A DNA stretch of 64,000 nt from Emticicia sp. CRIBPO (GTDB taxonomy: Bacteria > Bacteroidota > Bacteroidia > Cytophagales > Spirosomataceae). The stretch's first letter is position 1, and each line of letters opens with the position of its first letter. Positions 43,334-52,300 of this stretch are shown piece by piece. Where the stretch lies: NCBI RefSeq assembly GCF_009905725.1, contig NZ_JAAAKV010000004.1, positions 248,001-312,000 of the forward strand, read 5' to 3'. Position numbers and translations under genes: made by a program. The notes below the pieces were generated by a model, which did no database searches, was not told where the DNA came from, and saw only the letters and a list, made by a program, of their open reading frames with translations.

Positions 43334-44851
43334 TTACCATGTCCCTTTTAACTCAAAGCCTTCAGCTTTTATGACTTTAAGAGAACCGGTATTCTGAAGT
43401 AATTTCAGTGTTTTGAAATCTTCGTTCGGGAAGAAAATATCACTCATCACCACCGAACCGTCGTCAGCAAAAAGCTCGGCAGTGGAAGTATCGAGCAGCA
43501 GTCTCATTTTCATAATATTACTTCCTGAGACCCTTTTGGCGGTATGTCTGGCGGCAAAAACATCAGAAAAAGTCCTTTTGCCCGCTTCTGTCCTGTCTAT
43601 ATAAAACTGACCAGCCTTAACGTCAAATCCGACAATGATTTTTTCGCCTTTTTTATTGGAGATCTCAAGGCCTATATCGGTTGAGGTGGTTTTGGAAAGG
43701 TCTATTTCCAGTAAAACCTCCTGAAGGGCTGAGGTGGCATGGTATGGCTTCTTCATGTCCAGAACAAACCGCGATTTCCTTAGTTTTTCGACTTCTTTCA
43801 CGGGTTTGGAAGCTAAAAGCGTCAGGTTGCCTGATTTGAAAAGGCTCAGTTCACGGGGCAAGGTCATCACACTCCGCCACTTTTCGGTGGGCACTTTCTG
43901 GGAATAAGCCCAATTGCTCATCCATCCAATAAACAGACGTCTGCCGTAGGGAGCATTGTTCCAGGTTACACCGGCATAATTATCGGTTCCATGATCCACC
44001 CAAAGTGTGGTAGAGGCCGGATTGTCGTTCTTGAAAGTCTTTCCGTCAAATGTCCCTACAAAATACTCTGTTCCCGAGCCGCCGTTTGGAGCACCGTTGC
44101 CCAGACTGACCAGCATCACCCATCTGGATTTGCCATCTGCAGTCAGTTCAAACAGGTCGGGGCATTCCCAGGGTTTGCCGGGGGCTCCTTGTCCCGGCCC
44201 GAATTCGCTGGCTTTTGTCCAGGATTTCAGATCGGGCGAGTTGTAAATATGGGCACGGTCGCCGGCTGCCAGGATCATTACCCATTGGCCGGAAGCTTCA
44301 TGCCAGAACACCTTGGGGTCGCGGAAATCCCTGATGCCTGATTCATTTCTGATCACCGGATTGCCTTCATATTTGGTCCAGGTCCTTCCTTTATCGTTGC
44401 TGTAGGCTATTCCCTGGGTCTGAAAATCCGATTTACCTGCTTTTTCACCTTCCATGAGGTGATAGGTAAACATAGCGACCATAGGGGCATTTGGCCCCTG
44501 TTTAAATCCTGAAGTGTTTTTGGAGTCGATCACCGCACTGCCCGAGAAAATATAGCCGTGTTTATCCGGAAACAAAGCTATGGGAAGATTCTCCCAACGC
44601 AACAGGTCTTTACTGACGGCATGGCCCCAGTGCATGGGCCCCCAGACCGTGGCCTCCGGATAATATTGATAAAAAAGATGATATTCACCCTCATAATAGA
44701 CCAGTCCGTTGGGATCGTTCATCCACTTGGCGGGTGGCGAAAAATGGAACTGCGGTCTGTGTTCTTCGCGGTAGTCGGCAGAAGGGCTGTTTTGAGCCAA
44801 CACCTGGATCGTGATAAAAAGGCAAAGAAAAAGACAGGCTGAAATTTTCAT
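43334..44851 (-). CDS. glycoside hydrolase family 32 (levanase/inulinase/invertase type), exported
   Basis: 505 residues from the ATG at 44851 (MKISACLFLC), which gives a clean signal peptide ending LAQ; the frame opens 17 codons earlier without one. GH32 active-site motifs are all present: WMNDPNG with nucleophile Asp46, the transition-state stabiliser in FRDPK near residue 180, and the acid/base Glu in WECPDLF near 237. The five-blade propeller is followed by a C-terminal beta-sandwich (~360-505). It should hydrolyse fructans or sucrose in the periplasm or outside. No SusC/SusD, fructokinase or transporter genes are next to it. Confidence 0.93.
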   Translation of the reverse strand: MKISACLFLCLFITIQVLAQNSPSADYREEHRPQFHFSPPAKWMNDPNGLVYYEGEYHLFYQYYPEATVWGPMHWGHAVSKDLLRWENLPIALFPDKHGYIFSGSAVIDSKNTSGFKQGPNAPMVAMFTYHLMEGEKAGKSDFQTQGIAYSNDKGRTWTKYEGNPVIRNESGIRDFRDPKVFWHEASGQWVMILAAGDRAHIYNSPDLKSWTKASEFGPGQGAPGKPWECPDLFELTADGKSRWVMLVSLGNGAPNGGSGTEYFVGTFDGKTFKNDNPASTTLWVDHGTDNYAGVTWNNAPYGRRLFIGWMSNWAYSQKVPTEKWRSVMTLPRELSLFKSGNLTLLASKPVKEVEKLRKSRFVLDMKKPYHATSALQEVLLEIDLSKTTSTDIGLEISNKKGEKIIVGFDVKAGQFYIDRTEAGKRTFSDVFAARHTAKRVSGSNIMKMRLLLDTSTAELFADDGSVVMSDIFFPNEDFKTLKLLQNTGSLKVIKAEGFELKGTW

Positions 44852-44974
44852 GTTGTACCGGGTTGAATGATGAACCGCCGGGTTAAGGGGTTTAAGCTTC
44901 AATTTAGGACAAATTATTCAGCCGGGAAAATTTCTTGTGACGATATTTTTAAAAAATGAAACGGAGACGGGAGA

Positions 44975-45526
44975 TCACTTGCGGTTCTTTCTTTCCCTGG
45001 AAATCTTGACCAGTTTAACCGCCGACATGATGATCACGGCAAACGCTATGAGCCCTGCGACTCCCCAGAGAAAATCGATGGTGTTTTTGAGGACTACGAG
45101 GAAAACGATGGCAAACAGCAGAATGGTAGCCACTTCATTAAAAAGCCTCAGCTGAAAGCCTGAAAACCGGAATTTGCCTTCTCTCACTTCAAAAAGGAGT
45201 CTTCTTAAGGTAAAATGGTAAGCCACCAGCCCGAGTACAAAGAGCAGTTTCAGATGCAGCCATGAATACGAAGCAAAGGCATCCCACCAGAGCCAGTAAA
45301 CCATGATGGTGCCGGAAATCAGGGTCAGCCACATGGCAGGCACCATGATGGCGTTGAACAGCAACTTCTGCATCCTGATGTATTCTTTTTGCAGAATGTC
45401 TCTTTCGTTGGCGGGTCTGGCATTGCTTTCAGTGTGGTAAACCAGCAGACGGGGCAGATAGAAAAGCCCGGCAAACCAGCTGACAACAAATATAATATGG
45501 ATGGCTTTGACGTGATCGTAGGTCAT
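44975..45526 (-). CDS. hemJ: HemJ-like protoporphyrinogen oxidase / CopD-family membrane protein
   Basis: 183 residues with four to five membrane helices. Signatures of the HemJ (UPF0093) family: VKAIHIIFVVSWFAGLFYLPRL-type first helix with the conserved His and Trp-Phe-Ala-Gly, then WLHLKLLFVLGL with a second conserved His and Lys. HemJ oxidises protoporphyrinogen IX to protoporphyrin IX in the penultimate steps of haem synthesis. The length is right for the family. No other haem genes are nearby. It lies 72 bp downstream of the VOC gene and may share its transcript. Confidence 0.85.
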   Translation of the reverse strand: MTYDHVKAIHIIFVVSWFAGLFYLPRLLVYHTESNARPANERDILQKEYIRMQKLLFNAIMVPAMWLTLISGTIMVYWLWWDAFASYSWLHLKLLFVLGLVAYHFTLRRLLFEVREGKFRFSGFQLRLFNEVATILLFAIVFLVVLKNTIDFLWGVAGLIAFAVIIMSAVKLVKISRERKNRK

Positions 45527-45598
45527 TAATTTACTGAGTTAGAAGTGCAAAAGTAGGTACTCAGAGGCCAAAGAAAAAGGCGTTAAGGTATTTTCTCA

Positions 45599-45988
45599 TC
45601 ATTGGCCGGCAAAGGGCAAATCAGAAGAGGGTCCGGTGCCGAATCTGAGCACGTGCCCGTCAGGGTCTTCAACCAGCATTTCGAAAGCCCAGGGGTAATT
45701 GACTGGCTCTTCCCTGATGATGGCCCCGTTGGCTTTTAATGCTTTATGAAGGGCATGAATGTCTCCGTCAAAACCTACCCAAAGCCAGGTGCCGGCTTGT
45801 CCCTGGTCGCCCTGGCACAGGTAAATACAAAAACCGTCGCGGCTGATGCAGGTGAAATCTACGGCATCTTTACCCCATTCTTCCTCTTCAAAGCCAAGAA
45901 CGTTAAGGTAATACCCGCGGCTGATGTTCAGGTCTTTGACATTCAGCACCGGGTTGATGCATTCAAGCCGGATATTTAGCTTTTCCAT
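45599..45988 (-). CDS. VOC (glyoxalase/bleomycin-resistance fold) protein
   Basis: 129 residues from the ATG at 45988 (MEKLNIRLECINPVL); longer in-frame starts would run deep into the upstream gene. The two beta-alpha-beta-beta-beta modules are visible: NPVLNVKDLNISRGYYLNVLGF and WVGFDGDIHALHKAL, ending in VEDPDGHVLRFG with the usual C-terminal metal-ligand Glu position replaced by Arg-Phe-Gly (HVLRF). The first 26 bp overlap the 3' end of the TrpF-like gene, indicating translational coupling. Substrate unknown. Confidence 0.8.
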   Translation of the reverse strand: MEKLNIRLECINPVLNVKDLNISRGYYLNVLGFEEEEWGKDAVDFTCISRDGFCIYLCQGDQGQAGTWLWVGFDGDIHALHKALKANGAIIREEPVNYPWAFEMLVEDPDGHVLRFGTGPSSDLPFAGQ

Positions 45989-46667
45989 GATGGAGATGGG
46001 TTTGGTCGTTTTCAACCGCCTCAAAAAACTTCTCGAGTTTGTAAGGATCAAGTTTCCCCTCCGTCCGGACGCTGCTGCAGAGATCGAGTCCGAATGGCTG
46101 AACATGCTCAATAGCCAGGCGGACATTCTCAGGATTCAGCCCACCGGCCAGGAAAAGCGGGATGTCTATGCTTTCCCTGATCTTTTTACTGAGGTCCCAG
46201 TTGTGTACGCGGCCTGTTCCGCCCAGCTCTTTTACCGCCAGGTTGGGGTTGCCGCTGTCCAGCAAAAGACAATCTACAAAGGCAGATATTCTGATGGCTT
46301 CTTCCACCGTTTTTTCGTCAATCACGTGGATCACCTGCACGAGTTTTATGCCCGGCAGGGCATCTCTTATCTGCTGGTAAGTGCCGTCACTGAGTTCATC
46401 CACAATCTGCACCGTATTGGTTTTTACCTTTTGCTGATGTCTTATAATGGCAGAGGCTGAGGTCTCACTTGTGAGCAGAAATGTGGCAACCGGCGGCGGA
46501 ACAACGGCCGCAATCTCAGCAATCATCTCATCTGAAATAACGCCCGGACCGCTGGGCATACGACCCACAAGACCCAAAGCCGAAGCTCCGTATCTGATAG
46601 CGGTCAATGCTTCTTCCCGGCTGCTGATGCAGCATATTTTTACGCGTGGTTTCCTCGTGCCGTACAT
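45963..46667 (-). CDS. phosphoribosylanthranilate isomerase-like (TrpF-fold) protein outside a trp operon
   Basis: 234 residues on a TIM barrel related to TrpF. The catalytic Cys region VKICG reads VKICCIS near residue 11; the general-acid Asp is kept in LLLDSG near 138, followed by LGGTGRVHNW, and the phosphate-binding loops appear as FLAGGLNPENV and FGLDLCSSVRTEGKLDP (usually GVDVSSGVE...G.KD). Core residues for the Amadori-type isomerisation are therefore largely present, but the gene is not with other tryptophan genes and the last loop is altered. It may be a paralogue with another sugar-phosphate substrate. It overlaps the VOC gene by 26 bp. Confidence 0.75.
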   Translation of the reverse strand: MYGTRKPRVKICCISSREEALTAIRYGASALGLVGRMPSGPGVISDEMIAEIAAVVPPPVATFLLTSETSASAIIRHQQKVKTNTVQIVDELSDGTYQQIRDALPGIKLVQVIHVIDEKTVEEAIRISAFVDCLLLDSGNPNLAVKELGGTGRVHNWDLSKKIRESIDIPLFLAGGLNPENVRLAIEHVQPFGLDLCSSVRTEGKLDPYKLEKFFEAVENDQTHLHHGKAKYPA

Positions 46668-46776
46668 ATTTTAGTAAGATTTATGCCCAAATATGTGACA
46701 AAATCTGAAACCGATCAAACGGCCATTGTTATTTTATTCAGGAAAAACAGGCCGGGTTTTAATTTCAGATCATTTT

Positions 46777-48438
46777 TTACTTAAAAACAACCTCTCCCGA
46801 AGCATTGTACCAGCTTTCGAATTCCGGACCGAATTCTTTTTCAATAACCCCCCTTTTGATTTTGAGGGTGGGGGTGAGTTTGTTGTTTTCTATGGTCCAG
46901 GGTTCGTTTAATACAATTATTTTATTCAGTTTTTCGTAGGATTTGAGTTTGGTGTTTAACGTCCTGAGGTTTTCTTCCAGGTTTTCTGTGATTTCCTGTT
47001 TCGACAACTTTTTACCGAGATCTGATAGCACCACCAGGGCCATGGATTGCGGCAGGTTTTCACCCACTACGCATACCTGCTCAATATTGGGGTTGATCGC
47101 AAAACCCACTTCAATCTGGGTGGGAGCCACATATTCACCTTTGGAGGTTTTGTATAATTCCTTGATTCTGCCGGTAATGGTCAGGTAATTTTCGTCATCC
47201 AGTTCACCCACGTCGCCCGTGTGGATCCAGCCTTCCGCATCAATGGTTTCGGCGGTCATTTTGGGTTCTTTATAGTAGCCGATCATGTTCCAGGGCGATC
47301 GGGTCTGTATTTCATGGGTGCCTTCAGCAATCCTGACTTCTATTCCCGGATAAATCTTGCCGACAGTGCCGTCTTTGATTTTGTCTTTAGGCATGATGCA
47401 TACCACACCCAGGTTTTCGGTCATGCCGTAGGCTTCCTGTATAATGATGCCGAGTTTTCTGAACCATTTGATCAGGCTCGAAGGCATGGGAGCCGCCCCG
47501 GTTACGGCCAGTACCGTATCACTCAGCCCCAAGCCGTCCCTGATTTTCTTTTTGACAAGGCCATTGATCAGCGGAATTTTTAACAGGAAATCAAGTTTTT
47601 TCTGTGACATCTTACCCAGTATACCCAGCTGGAATTTTGTCCATATCCGGGGCACAGCCAGAAAGTGGGTTGGACTGGCCGACTTAAGGTTTCTGGCGAA
47701 AGAGTCAAGGCTTTCGGCAAAATAAATGGTGCCGCCTGAGGCGATGCCAATGGCTTCCACGATGTTTCGTTCTGCGATGTGAGACAATGGCAGATAGGAG
47801 AAAAAACGGGTCTGGGGAATGTCCAGTTTTGAAAAATCACGGGTATAGTAAATGGCCTCAGACATGGCTTTGAAGGCCAGCATCACACCTTTGGGGTTTC
47901 CGGTAGTGCCTGAGGTATAGATAATCGTAAATAAGTCGTCAAGCTGGGGATAATGGTTTTCGGTCAGTGGCTGATGTTTGCTCAGAAGATCATTCCATTG
48001 CCAGTGCTCCGTGTCCAGGTTATAGGTGGGAAAAGAAATGCATTGGACGTTTTCGGGGATACCAGGCTTCATGGCCGCCCAGTCGTCCAGTTTGCCGACA
48101 AACAGGTAGGTACATTCTGAGTGGATCAGAACCTGCCTGATCTGATCCCCGGCCAGGGTAGGGTAAAATGGCACAGACACATGTCCTGCCATCATGATGG
48201 CCAGGTCAGTGATGATCCATTCTGCACAATTTTTTGAAACCAATCCTATATTACTTTTATCCGGCAGTCCGAGGCTTTTGAGAAAAGCTGCTATCCGCCT
48301 GACCTGGTCTCCCGTCTCCTGCCATGTGAAATCTTTGAAAGTATCTCCAAAAGGCTGCCTGAGGAAAATATCCTCTGCTTTGTTTTTTTCAAAATGATAG
48401 AAATAGTCAAGAAAGGTCTTGTTTCGGGTAATTTCCAT
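46777..48438 (-). CDS. AMP-dependent long-chain acyl-CoA synthetase
   Basis: 553 residues of the ANL superfamily. The P-loop-like motif IIYTSGTTGNPKGV is near residue 170, the YGMTENLG acyl/adenylate motif near 340, and the hinge WIHTGDVGELDDENYLTITGRIKELYKTSKGEYVAP near 410-445 (Asp and the hinge Lys/Arg present). Closest to eukaryote-like FAA/FadD15 synthetases that activate long-chain fatty acids for membrane lipid use or beta-oxidation. The C-terminal Lys of family A10 is within KLTPTLKIKRG. It is divergent from the ADC-like gene at 48562. Confidence 0.92.
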   Translation of the reverse strand: MEITRNKTFLDYFYHFEKNKAEDIFLRQPFGDTFKDFTWQETGDQVRRIAAFLKSLGLPDKSNIGLVSKNCAEWIITDLAIMMAGHVSVPFYPTLAGDQIRQVLIHSECTYLFVGKLDDWAAMKPGIPENVQCISFPTYNLDTEHWQWNDLLSKHQPLTENHYPQLDDLFTIIYTSGTTGNPKGVMLAFKAMSEAIYYTRDFSKLDIPQTRFFSYLPLSHIAERNIVEAIGIASGGTIYFAESLDSFARNLKSASPTHFLAVPRIWTKFQLGILGKMSQKKLDFLLKIPLINGLVKKKIRDGLGLSDTVLAVTGAAPMPSSLIKWFRKLGIIIQEAYGMTENLGVVCIMPKDKIKDGTVGKIYPGIEVRIAEGTHEIQTRSPWNMIGYYKEPKMTAETIDAEGWIHTGDVGELDDENYLTITGRIKELYKTSKGEYVAPTQIEVGFAINPNIEQVCVVGENLPQSMALVVLSDLGKKLSKQEITENLEENLRTLNTKLKSYEKLNKIIVLNEPWTIENNKLTPTLKIKRGVIEKEFGPEFESWYNASGEVVFK

Positions 48439-48561
48439 GGGGTTTATTATATGATTTCGTAAAATAATTATAAAATTCCGGGAAAATGCTCAAATGAAGG
48501 CATTATTTTATATTTTAACAGGATGAAGACTAATCTTTCCTGAAAAACTGAAACTCTTAAA

Positions 48562-49209
48562 ATGAATAAACCGGATATTCTGGCCAAAGCCCCGTGGAAT
48601 CTCAGGGGGCGGGGATATATATTTTTGTACTACTTTTCGAAGGAGTTTGTGAGGAACCACGGCTTTCTGGCAGACTATCAGAAAGACTCATTTAAGGGTG
48701 GTTTCGGTACCGTCATGCTGGTTGACTATGAAACCTCGGACGCAGGGCCTTACCAGGAGTTGCTTTTTGTGCCCGGGAAATTCAGCCTGGCCTCTCAAAA
48801 GCAATATTCGATATCCAAAATCTATGTTTCGACTTATAACAGCCTTTACAACGGCATCGAAAACTGGGGTATCCCCAAAGAGCTGGCAGACTTTAAATTC
48901 TCCCCTGATCAGAAAAATGAGGTCGTAGAGGTCAGTCGTGAAGGCAGGGTGTTTTTCAGGACCAAAATAAGAAAACCCGGATTTTTCATCCCGGTTTCTA
49001 CGCGTTTTTTTCCGCTGGTCCTGATACAGAAATTACGGAACGTATTTCTGAAAACCACCTCTTCTGCTAACGGAAAAGGCGGTTTGGCCAGAGTGGAATC
49101 TTTATTTTCAGACCCCGGATTTTTCCCTGATATCACACAGGGAAAACTATTGGGGACGCTTTATGTTAAAGATTTTCAGATGAATTTCGGAGTGGCCGAA
49201 GTCATTTAA
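48562..49209 (+). CDS. acetoacetate-decarboxylase-like (ADC superfamily) protein
   Basis: 215 residues. The ADC-like fold is suggested by PYQELLFVPGKF, YSISKIYVSTYNSLYNGIENWGIPKELADF and the C-terminal LGTLYVKDFQMNFG. The Schiff-base lysine of true acetoacetate decarboxylase (in an E-x-x-K-x-x-A-x-F type context) cannot be placed with certainty, although WGIPKELADF is the matching region. Homologues are widely annotated only as ADC family. It converges on the amidohydrolase gene with a 4-bp overlap at the stops and is divergent from the acyl-CoA synthetase. Confidence 0.7.
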   Translation: MNKPDILAKAPWNLRGRGYIFLYYFSKEFVRNHGFLADYQKDSFKGGFGTVMLVDYETSDAGPYQELLFVPGKFSLASQKQYSISKIYVSTYNSLYNGIENWGIPKELADFKFSPDQKNEVVEVSREGRVFFRTKIRKPGFFIPVSTRFFPLVLIQKLRNVFLKTTSSANGKGGLARVESLFSDPGFFPDITQGKLLGTLYVKDFQMNFGVAEVI

Positions 49210-50843
49210 GGTTTGCTTTGGTAAACTTTCTCTCCGCCTACAAAAGTGAAGAGAACTTTGGTTTGTCTCATTTTCTCTTTAGGCATGGTCATCAGGTCCG
49301 AATCGAGGATCACGAAGTCGGCCATCTTGTTTTTTTCTATGCTGCCGCGTTCTTTTTCTTCAAAATTGGCATAGGCACTCCATATCGTCATGGCCCTTAA
49401 TGCATCTGAGCGGGTAAGGGCATTTTCCATCTGAAAGCCTTTCGCAGGCCAGTTTTTGCCATCCTGACGGGCCACAGCGGCATGAAAACCATAAATCGGA
49501 TTGACATGTTCTACCGGAAAATCACTGCCGTTGGCAATCAGGCCGTTTTGTTTTTTAAGCTCATTGAAAGCGTAAGCCGATTTTACTCTTTTCTTGCCCA
49601 GCCGTGCCTCAGCCCAATACATATCGGAGGTTGCGTGCGTACCCTGAACAGAAGGGATGACACTGTACTTCCCAAACTTATTCATATCGTCAGGATGAAC
49701 TACCTGGCAATGTTCAATTCTCCATCTTCTGTCGTTTTTACCCTTCAGTAATTTGCCATAAAGATTCAGGATCAGCCTGTTGGCTGAATCTCCGATGCAG
49801 TGGGTATTGGCCTGGTAGTCAGAGTTATAAATGAGGGCAAGGTTACGTTCCAGTTCGGCAGGACTAAGCAGCAGAAACCCTGACTTGGAAGGTTCGTCGC
49901 TATATGGGGCCAGTAAGCTAGCTCCCCTGGAGCCCAAGGCACCATCTGCATAAAGCTTAAATGACCTGACGTTCAGGCGATCGGTTTTGATGATGCCTTT
50001 TTTGATAAAATATTCCACATTTCTGATGCCCAGTGACACCATCACGTAGTTTCTTATTTTCAATATGCCCTCCTTATTCATTTTATCGATCAGCTCAATA
50101 TCATCCTGGCTCAGTCCGGCATCAGATACGGTCGTTAAACCATATTTAAAACATTCGGCCTGGGCGTCCAGTATCATTTTTCTTTTTTCAGTTTCATCAG
50201 GCTGGGGAATGATACGGTCCACAAAACCCATGGCATTGTCGATCAGGATCCCGGTAAGTTGCCCGTCCATTACTTCAACATCCCCACCCGATGTTTTGGT
50301 TGAAGGCGTGATTTTTGAAAGCTGGATGGCTTTTGAATTGACCAGGGCTGCATGACCGTCGATCCTGGTCAGGAAAACGGGTTTGTTGGGGAAAAGAGCG
50401 TCCAGCTGGTCTTTGTTCGGGAATGATTTGACGACCCAGTCATTCTGATCCCATCCGCGGCCTATGATCCAGTCATTGCCGGGGTTCTTTTTGGCAAACT
50501 CACCAAGTTTCTGCAATATTTCTTCAAAAGATCTGGTGCCGCTGAGGTCGCATTGGTTAAGCATTTCGCCCAAACCCAGGAAGTGGGAGTGAGGGTCATA
50601 CAATCCCGGAAAAACAGGTTTGCCTTTGGCATCAATCTGGTTTTTTGACTGGTATTTAGCCAGGATATTTTTGTTGGTGCCGATTTCTACAAACACCCCG
50701 TTTTGTATAGCAAAAGCCTCTGCTTTTGAATATTGGGCATCTACAGTATACACAACGGCATTTTTGACAATCAGGTCTACTGTTTTCTTTTGAGCTGAGG
50801 CATAAAAACAGGATATAAAAACAAGAAAAATAATTCGTTTCAT
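49206..50843 (-). CDS. YtcJ-like metal-dependent amidohydrolase, exported
   Basis: 545 residues from the ATG at 50843 (MKRIIFLVF), which starts a proper signal peptide ending ASAQ; the frame is open 66 codons further upstream but that part has no family resemblance. Amidohydrolase_3 features: the metal-binding pair DPHSHFLG near residue 75, a further His in NTHCIGD near 320, HCQVVHP near 355 and the terminal Asp in GSDFPVEH near 420. The YtcJ group hydrolyses unknown amide or ester substrates. It is probably periplasmic. The promoter lies in the 188-bp divergent region shared with rarA, which contains a 22-bp palindrome. Confidence 0.9.
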   Translation of the reverse strand: MKRIIFLVFISCFYASAQKKTVDLIVKNAVVYTVDAQYSKAEAFAIQNGVFVEIGTNKNILAKYQSKNQIDAKGKPVFPGLYDPHSHFLGLGEMLNQCDLSGTRSFEEILQKLGEFAKKNPGNDWIIGRGWDQNDWVVKSFPNKDQLDALFPNKPVFLTRIDGHAALVNSKAIQLSKITPSTKTSGGDVEVMDGQLTGILIDNAMGFVDRIIPQPDETEKRKMILDAQAECFKYGLTTVSDAGLSQDDIELIDKMNKEGILKIRNYVMVSLGIRNVEYFIKKGIIKTDRLNVRSFKLYADGALGSRGASLLAPYSDEPSKSGFLLLSPAELERNLALIYNSDYQANTHCIGDSANRLILNLYGKLLKGKNDRRWRIEHCQVVHPDDMNKFGKYSVIPSVQGTHATSDMYWAEARLGKKRVKSAYAFNELKKQNGLIANGSDFPVEHVNPIYGFHAAVARQDGKNWPAKGFQMENALTRSDALRAMTIWSAYANFEEKERGSIEKNKMADFVILDSDLMTMPKEKMRQTKVLFTFVGGEKVYQSKP

Positions 50844-50887
50844 TTGGTTGATGTAATTTTCATCAAATATAATTAAAAATCTCGTGG

Positions 50888-50909
50888 GTCCGAGCCTCGA
50901 GGCTCGGAC
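50888..50909. repeat. 22-bp GC-rich perfect palindrome between divergent genes
   Basis: GTCCGAGCCT-CG-AGGCTCGGAC. It lies 45 bp from the amidohydrolase start and 120 bp before rarA. The GC-richness against an AT-rich intergenic background and the absence of a T-run suggest a REP-like repeat or an operator, not a terminator. Confidence 0.6.
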
Positions 50910-51031
50910 GTACAGGAGTTTGGTTTGAGGCACGCACCCACCGGCAAACATAATATTTTTAGCATTTTGGATGATTATTGGTGTGGGAAGGGATAAATGC
51001 AGATATTTGTGTTTATCAATCATCCAAGGCA

Positions 51032-52300
51032 TTGAATCCAAACGCCCCCTTAGCAGAAAGACTCCGTCCGAGAAATCTCGATCAATACATCGGACAGGAG
51101 CATATATTGGGTAAAAACAAACCGCTCAGAAGAGCTATCGAAGCCAATCTTATTCCTTCGATGATCCTTTGGGGGCCGCCGGGTGTGGGCAAGACCACCC
51201 TGGCCCTGATGATGGCCGAACTGACCAAAAGGCAGTTTTACAGTCTGAGTGCTATCAGTGCCGGAGTCAAAGACCTTCGCGAGGTGCTGGCCCGCCCCTC
51301 AGGCCTTTTTCCCCCGGTTTTGTTTATTGATGAGATTCACCGTTTTAATAAGTCCCAGCAGGATTCTTTGCTGGGAGCCGTAGAAAAAGGACAGGTGACC
51401 CTGATAGGTGCCACTACCGAGAATCCTTCATTTGAAGTCAATTCTGCCCTGCTTTCAAGGTGCCAGGTCTATATCCTCGAGTCTTTTGGAAAGGCGGAGC
51501 TGGATAACCTGCTTAACAGGGCTTTGAAAGAAGACGTTATTCTTAAAGAAAAACCGATCAGGGTGGAGTCTGCGGATTCTTTGTTCAGGATTTCAGGCGG
51601 AGACGGCCGTAAGCTTCTTAATCTGCTTGAGCTGGTGGTTAATGCCCAGTTCGGACAGGCAGAAGTTGTGATTTCCGATGACCTGGTGGAGGACGTAGTC
51701 CAGAAAAACCTGGCCAGATATGATAAGTCAGGAGAGCAGCATTACGATATCATTTCGGCATTTATTAAATCAATCCGGGGTTCAGACCCCAATGCCGCCT
51801 TGTACTGGATGGCCAGGATGATTATGGCCGGTGAAGACCCTAATTTTATTGCCAGAAGACTTTTGATCCTGGCTTCTGAAGATATCGGGAATGCCAACCC
51901 TACAGCCATGATCATGGCCAACGCCTGCATGGAAGCCGTTAAAAAAGTGGGATATCCTGAATGCCGGATCATCCTTTCACAGACAGCCATTTACCTGGCT
52001 ACTTCGCCGAAGTCCAATGCATCTTATGTAGCGATAGCCAATGCGATGGCTCTGGCCGAAAATACTTCGCATTTGCCTGTGCCTGTTGATTTAAGAAATG
52101 CCCCGACAAAACTGATGAAAGAAATAGGGTATGGAAAGAATTATAAATACTCTCACGACTTTGATGGCAATTTTGCCAAACAGAACTTCCTTCCTGATGA
52201 ACTGAAAGGGCAGAAGATTTTTGATCCGGGAAATAATGCCAGGGAAAATGAAATCAGAAGATCATTGCAAAACTGGTGGAAAGACTGGTATGAGTATTAA
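51032..52300 (+). CDS. rarA: replication-associated recombination protein RarA (MgsA) ATPase
   Basis: About 422 residues. AAA+ clamp-loader-like ATPase: Walker [10 protein letters not shown] near residue 47, Walker [10 protein letters not shown] near 95, sensor [10 protein letters not shown] and the C-terminal MgsA domain ([20 protein letters not shown]). RarA acts at stalled replication forks. No in-frame ATG precedes the conserved APLAERLRP segment; the frame is open from 50978 and offers TTG 50978, GTG 50981 and TTG 51032. I chose TTG 51032 ([10 protein letters not shown]) because homologues begin just there; this is uncertain. It converges with the first lipoprotein gene, overlapping it by 4 bp. 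Confidence 0.93.
   Translation: MNPNAPLAERLRPRNLDQYIGQEHILGKNKPLRRAIEANLIPSMILWGPPGVGKTTLALMMAELTKRQFYSLSAISAGVKDLREVLARPSGLFPPVLFIDEIHRFNKSQQDSLLGAVEKGQVTLIGATTENPSFEVNSALLSRCQVYILESFGKAELDNLLNRALKEDVILKEKPIRVESADSLFRISGGDGRKLLNLLELVVNAQFGQAEVVISDDLVEDVVQKNLARYDKSGEQHYDIISAFIKSIRGSDPNAALYWMARMIMAGEDPNFIARRLLILASEDIGNANPTAMIMANACMEAVKKVGYPECRIILSQTAIYLATSPKSNASYVAIANAMALAENTSHLPVPVDLRNAPTKLMKEIGYGKNYKYSHDFDGNFAKQNFLPDELKGQKIFDPGNNARENEIRRSLQNWWKDWYEY

Noticed and set aside
45599-46126. Longer start for the VOC protein at 46126
   Set aside because: The extra 46 residues lie antiparallel in use to conserved TrpF-like codons and lack VOC-fold resemblance; ATG 45988 matches the fold start.
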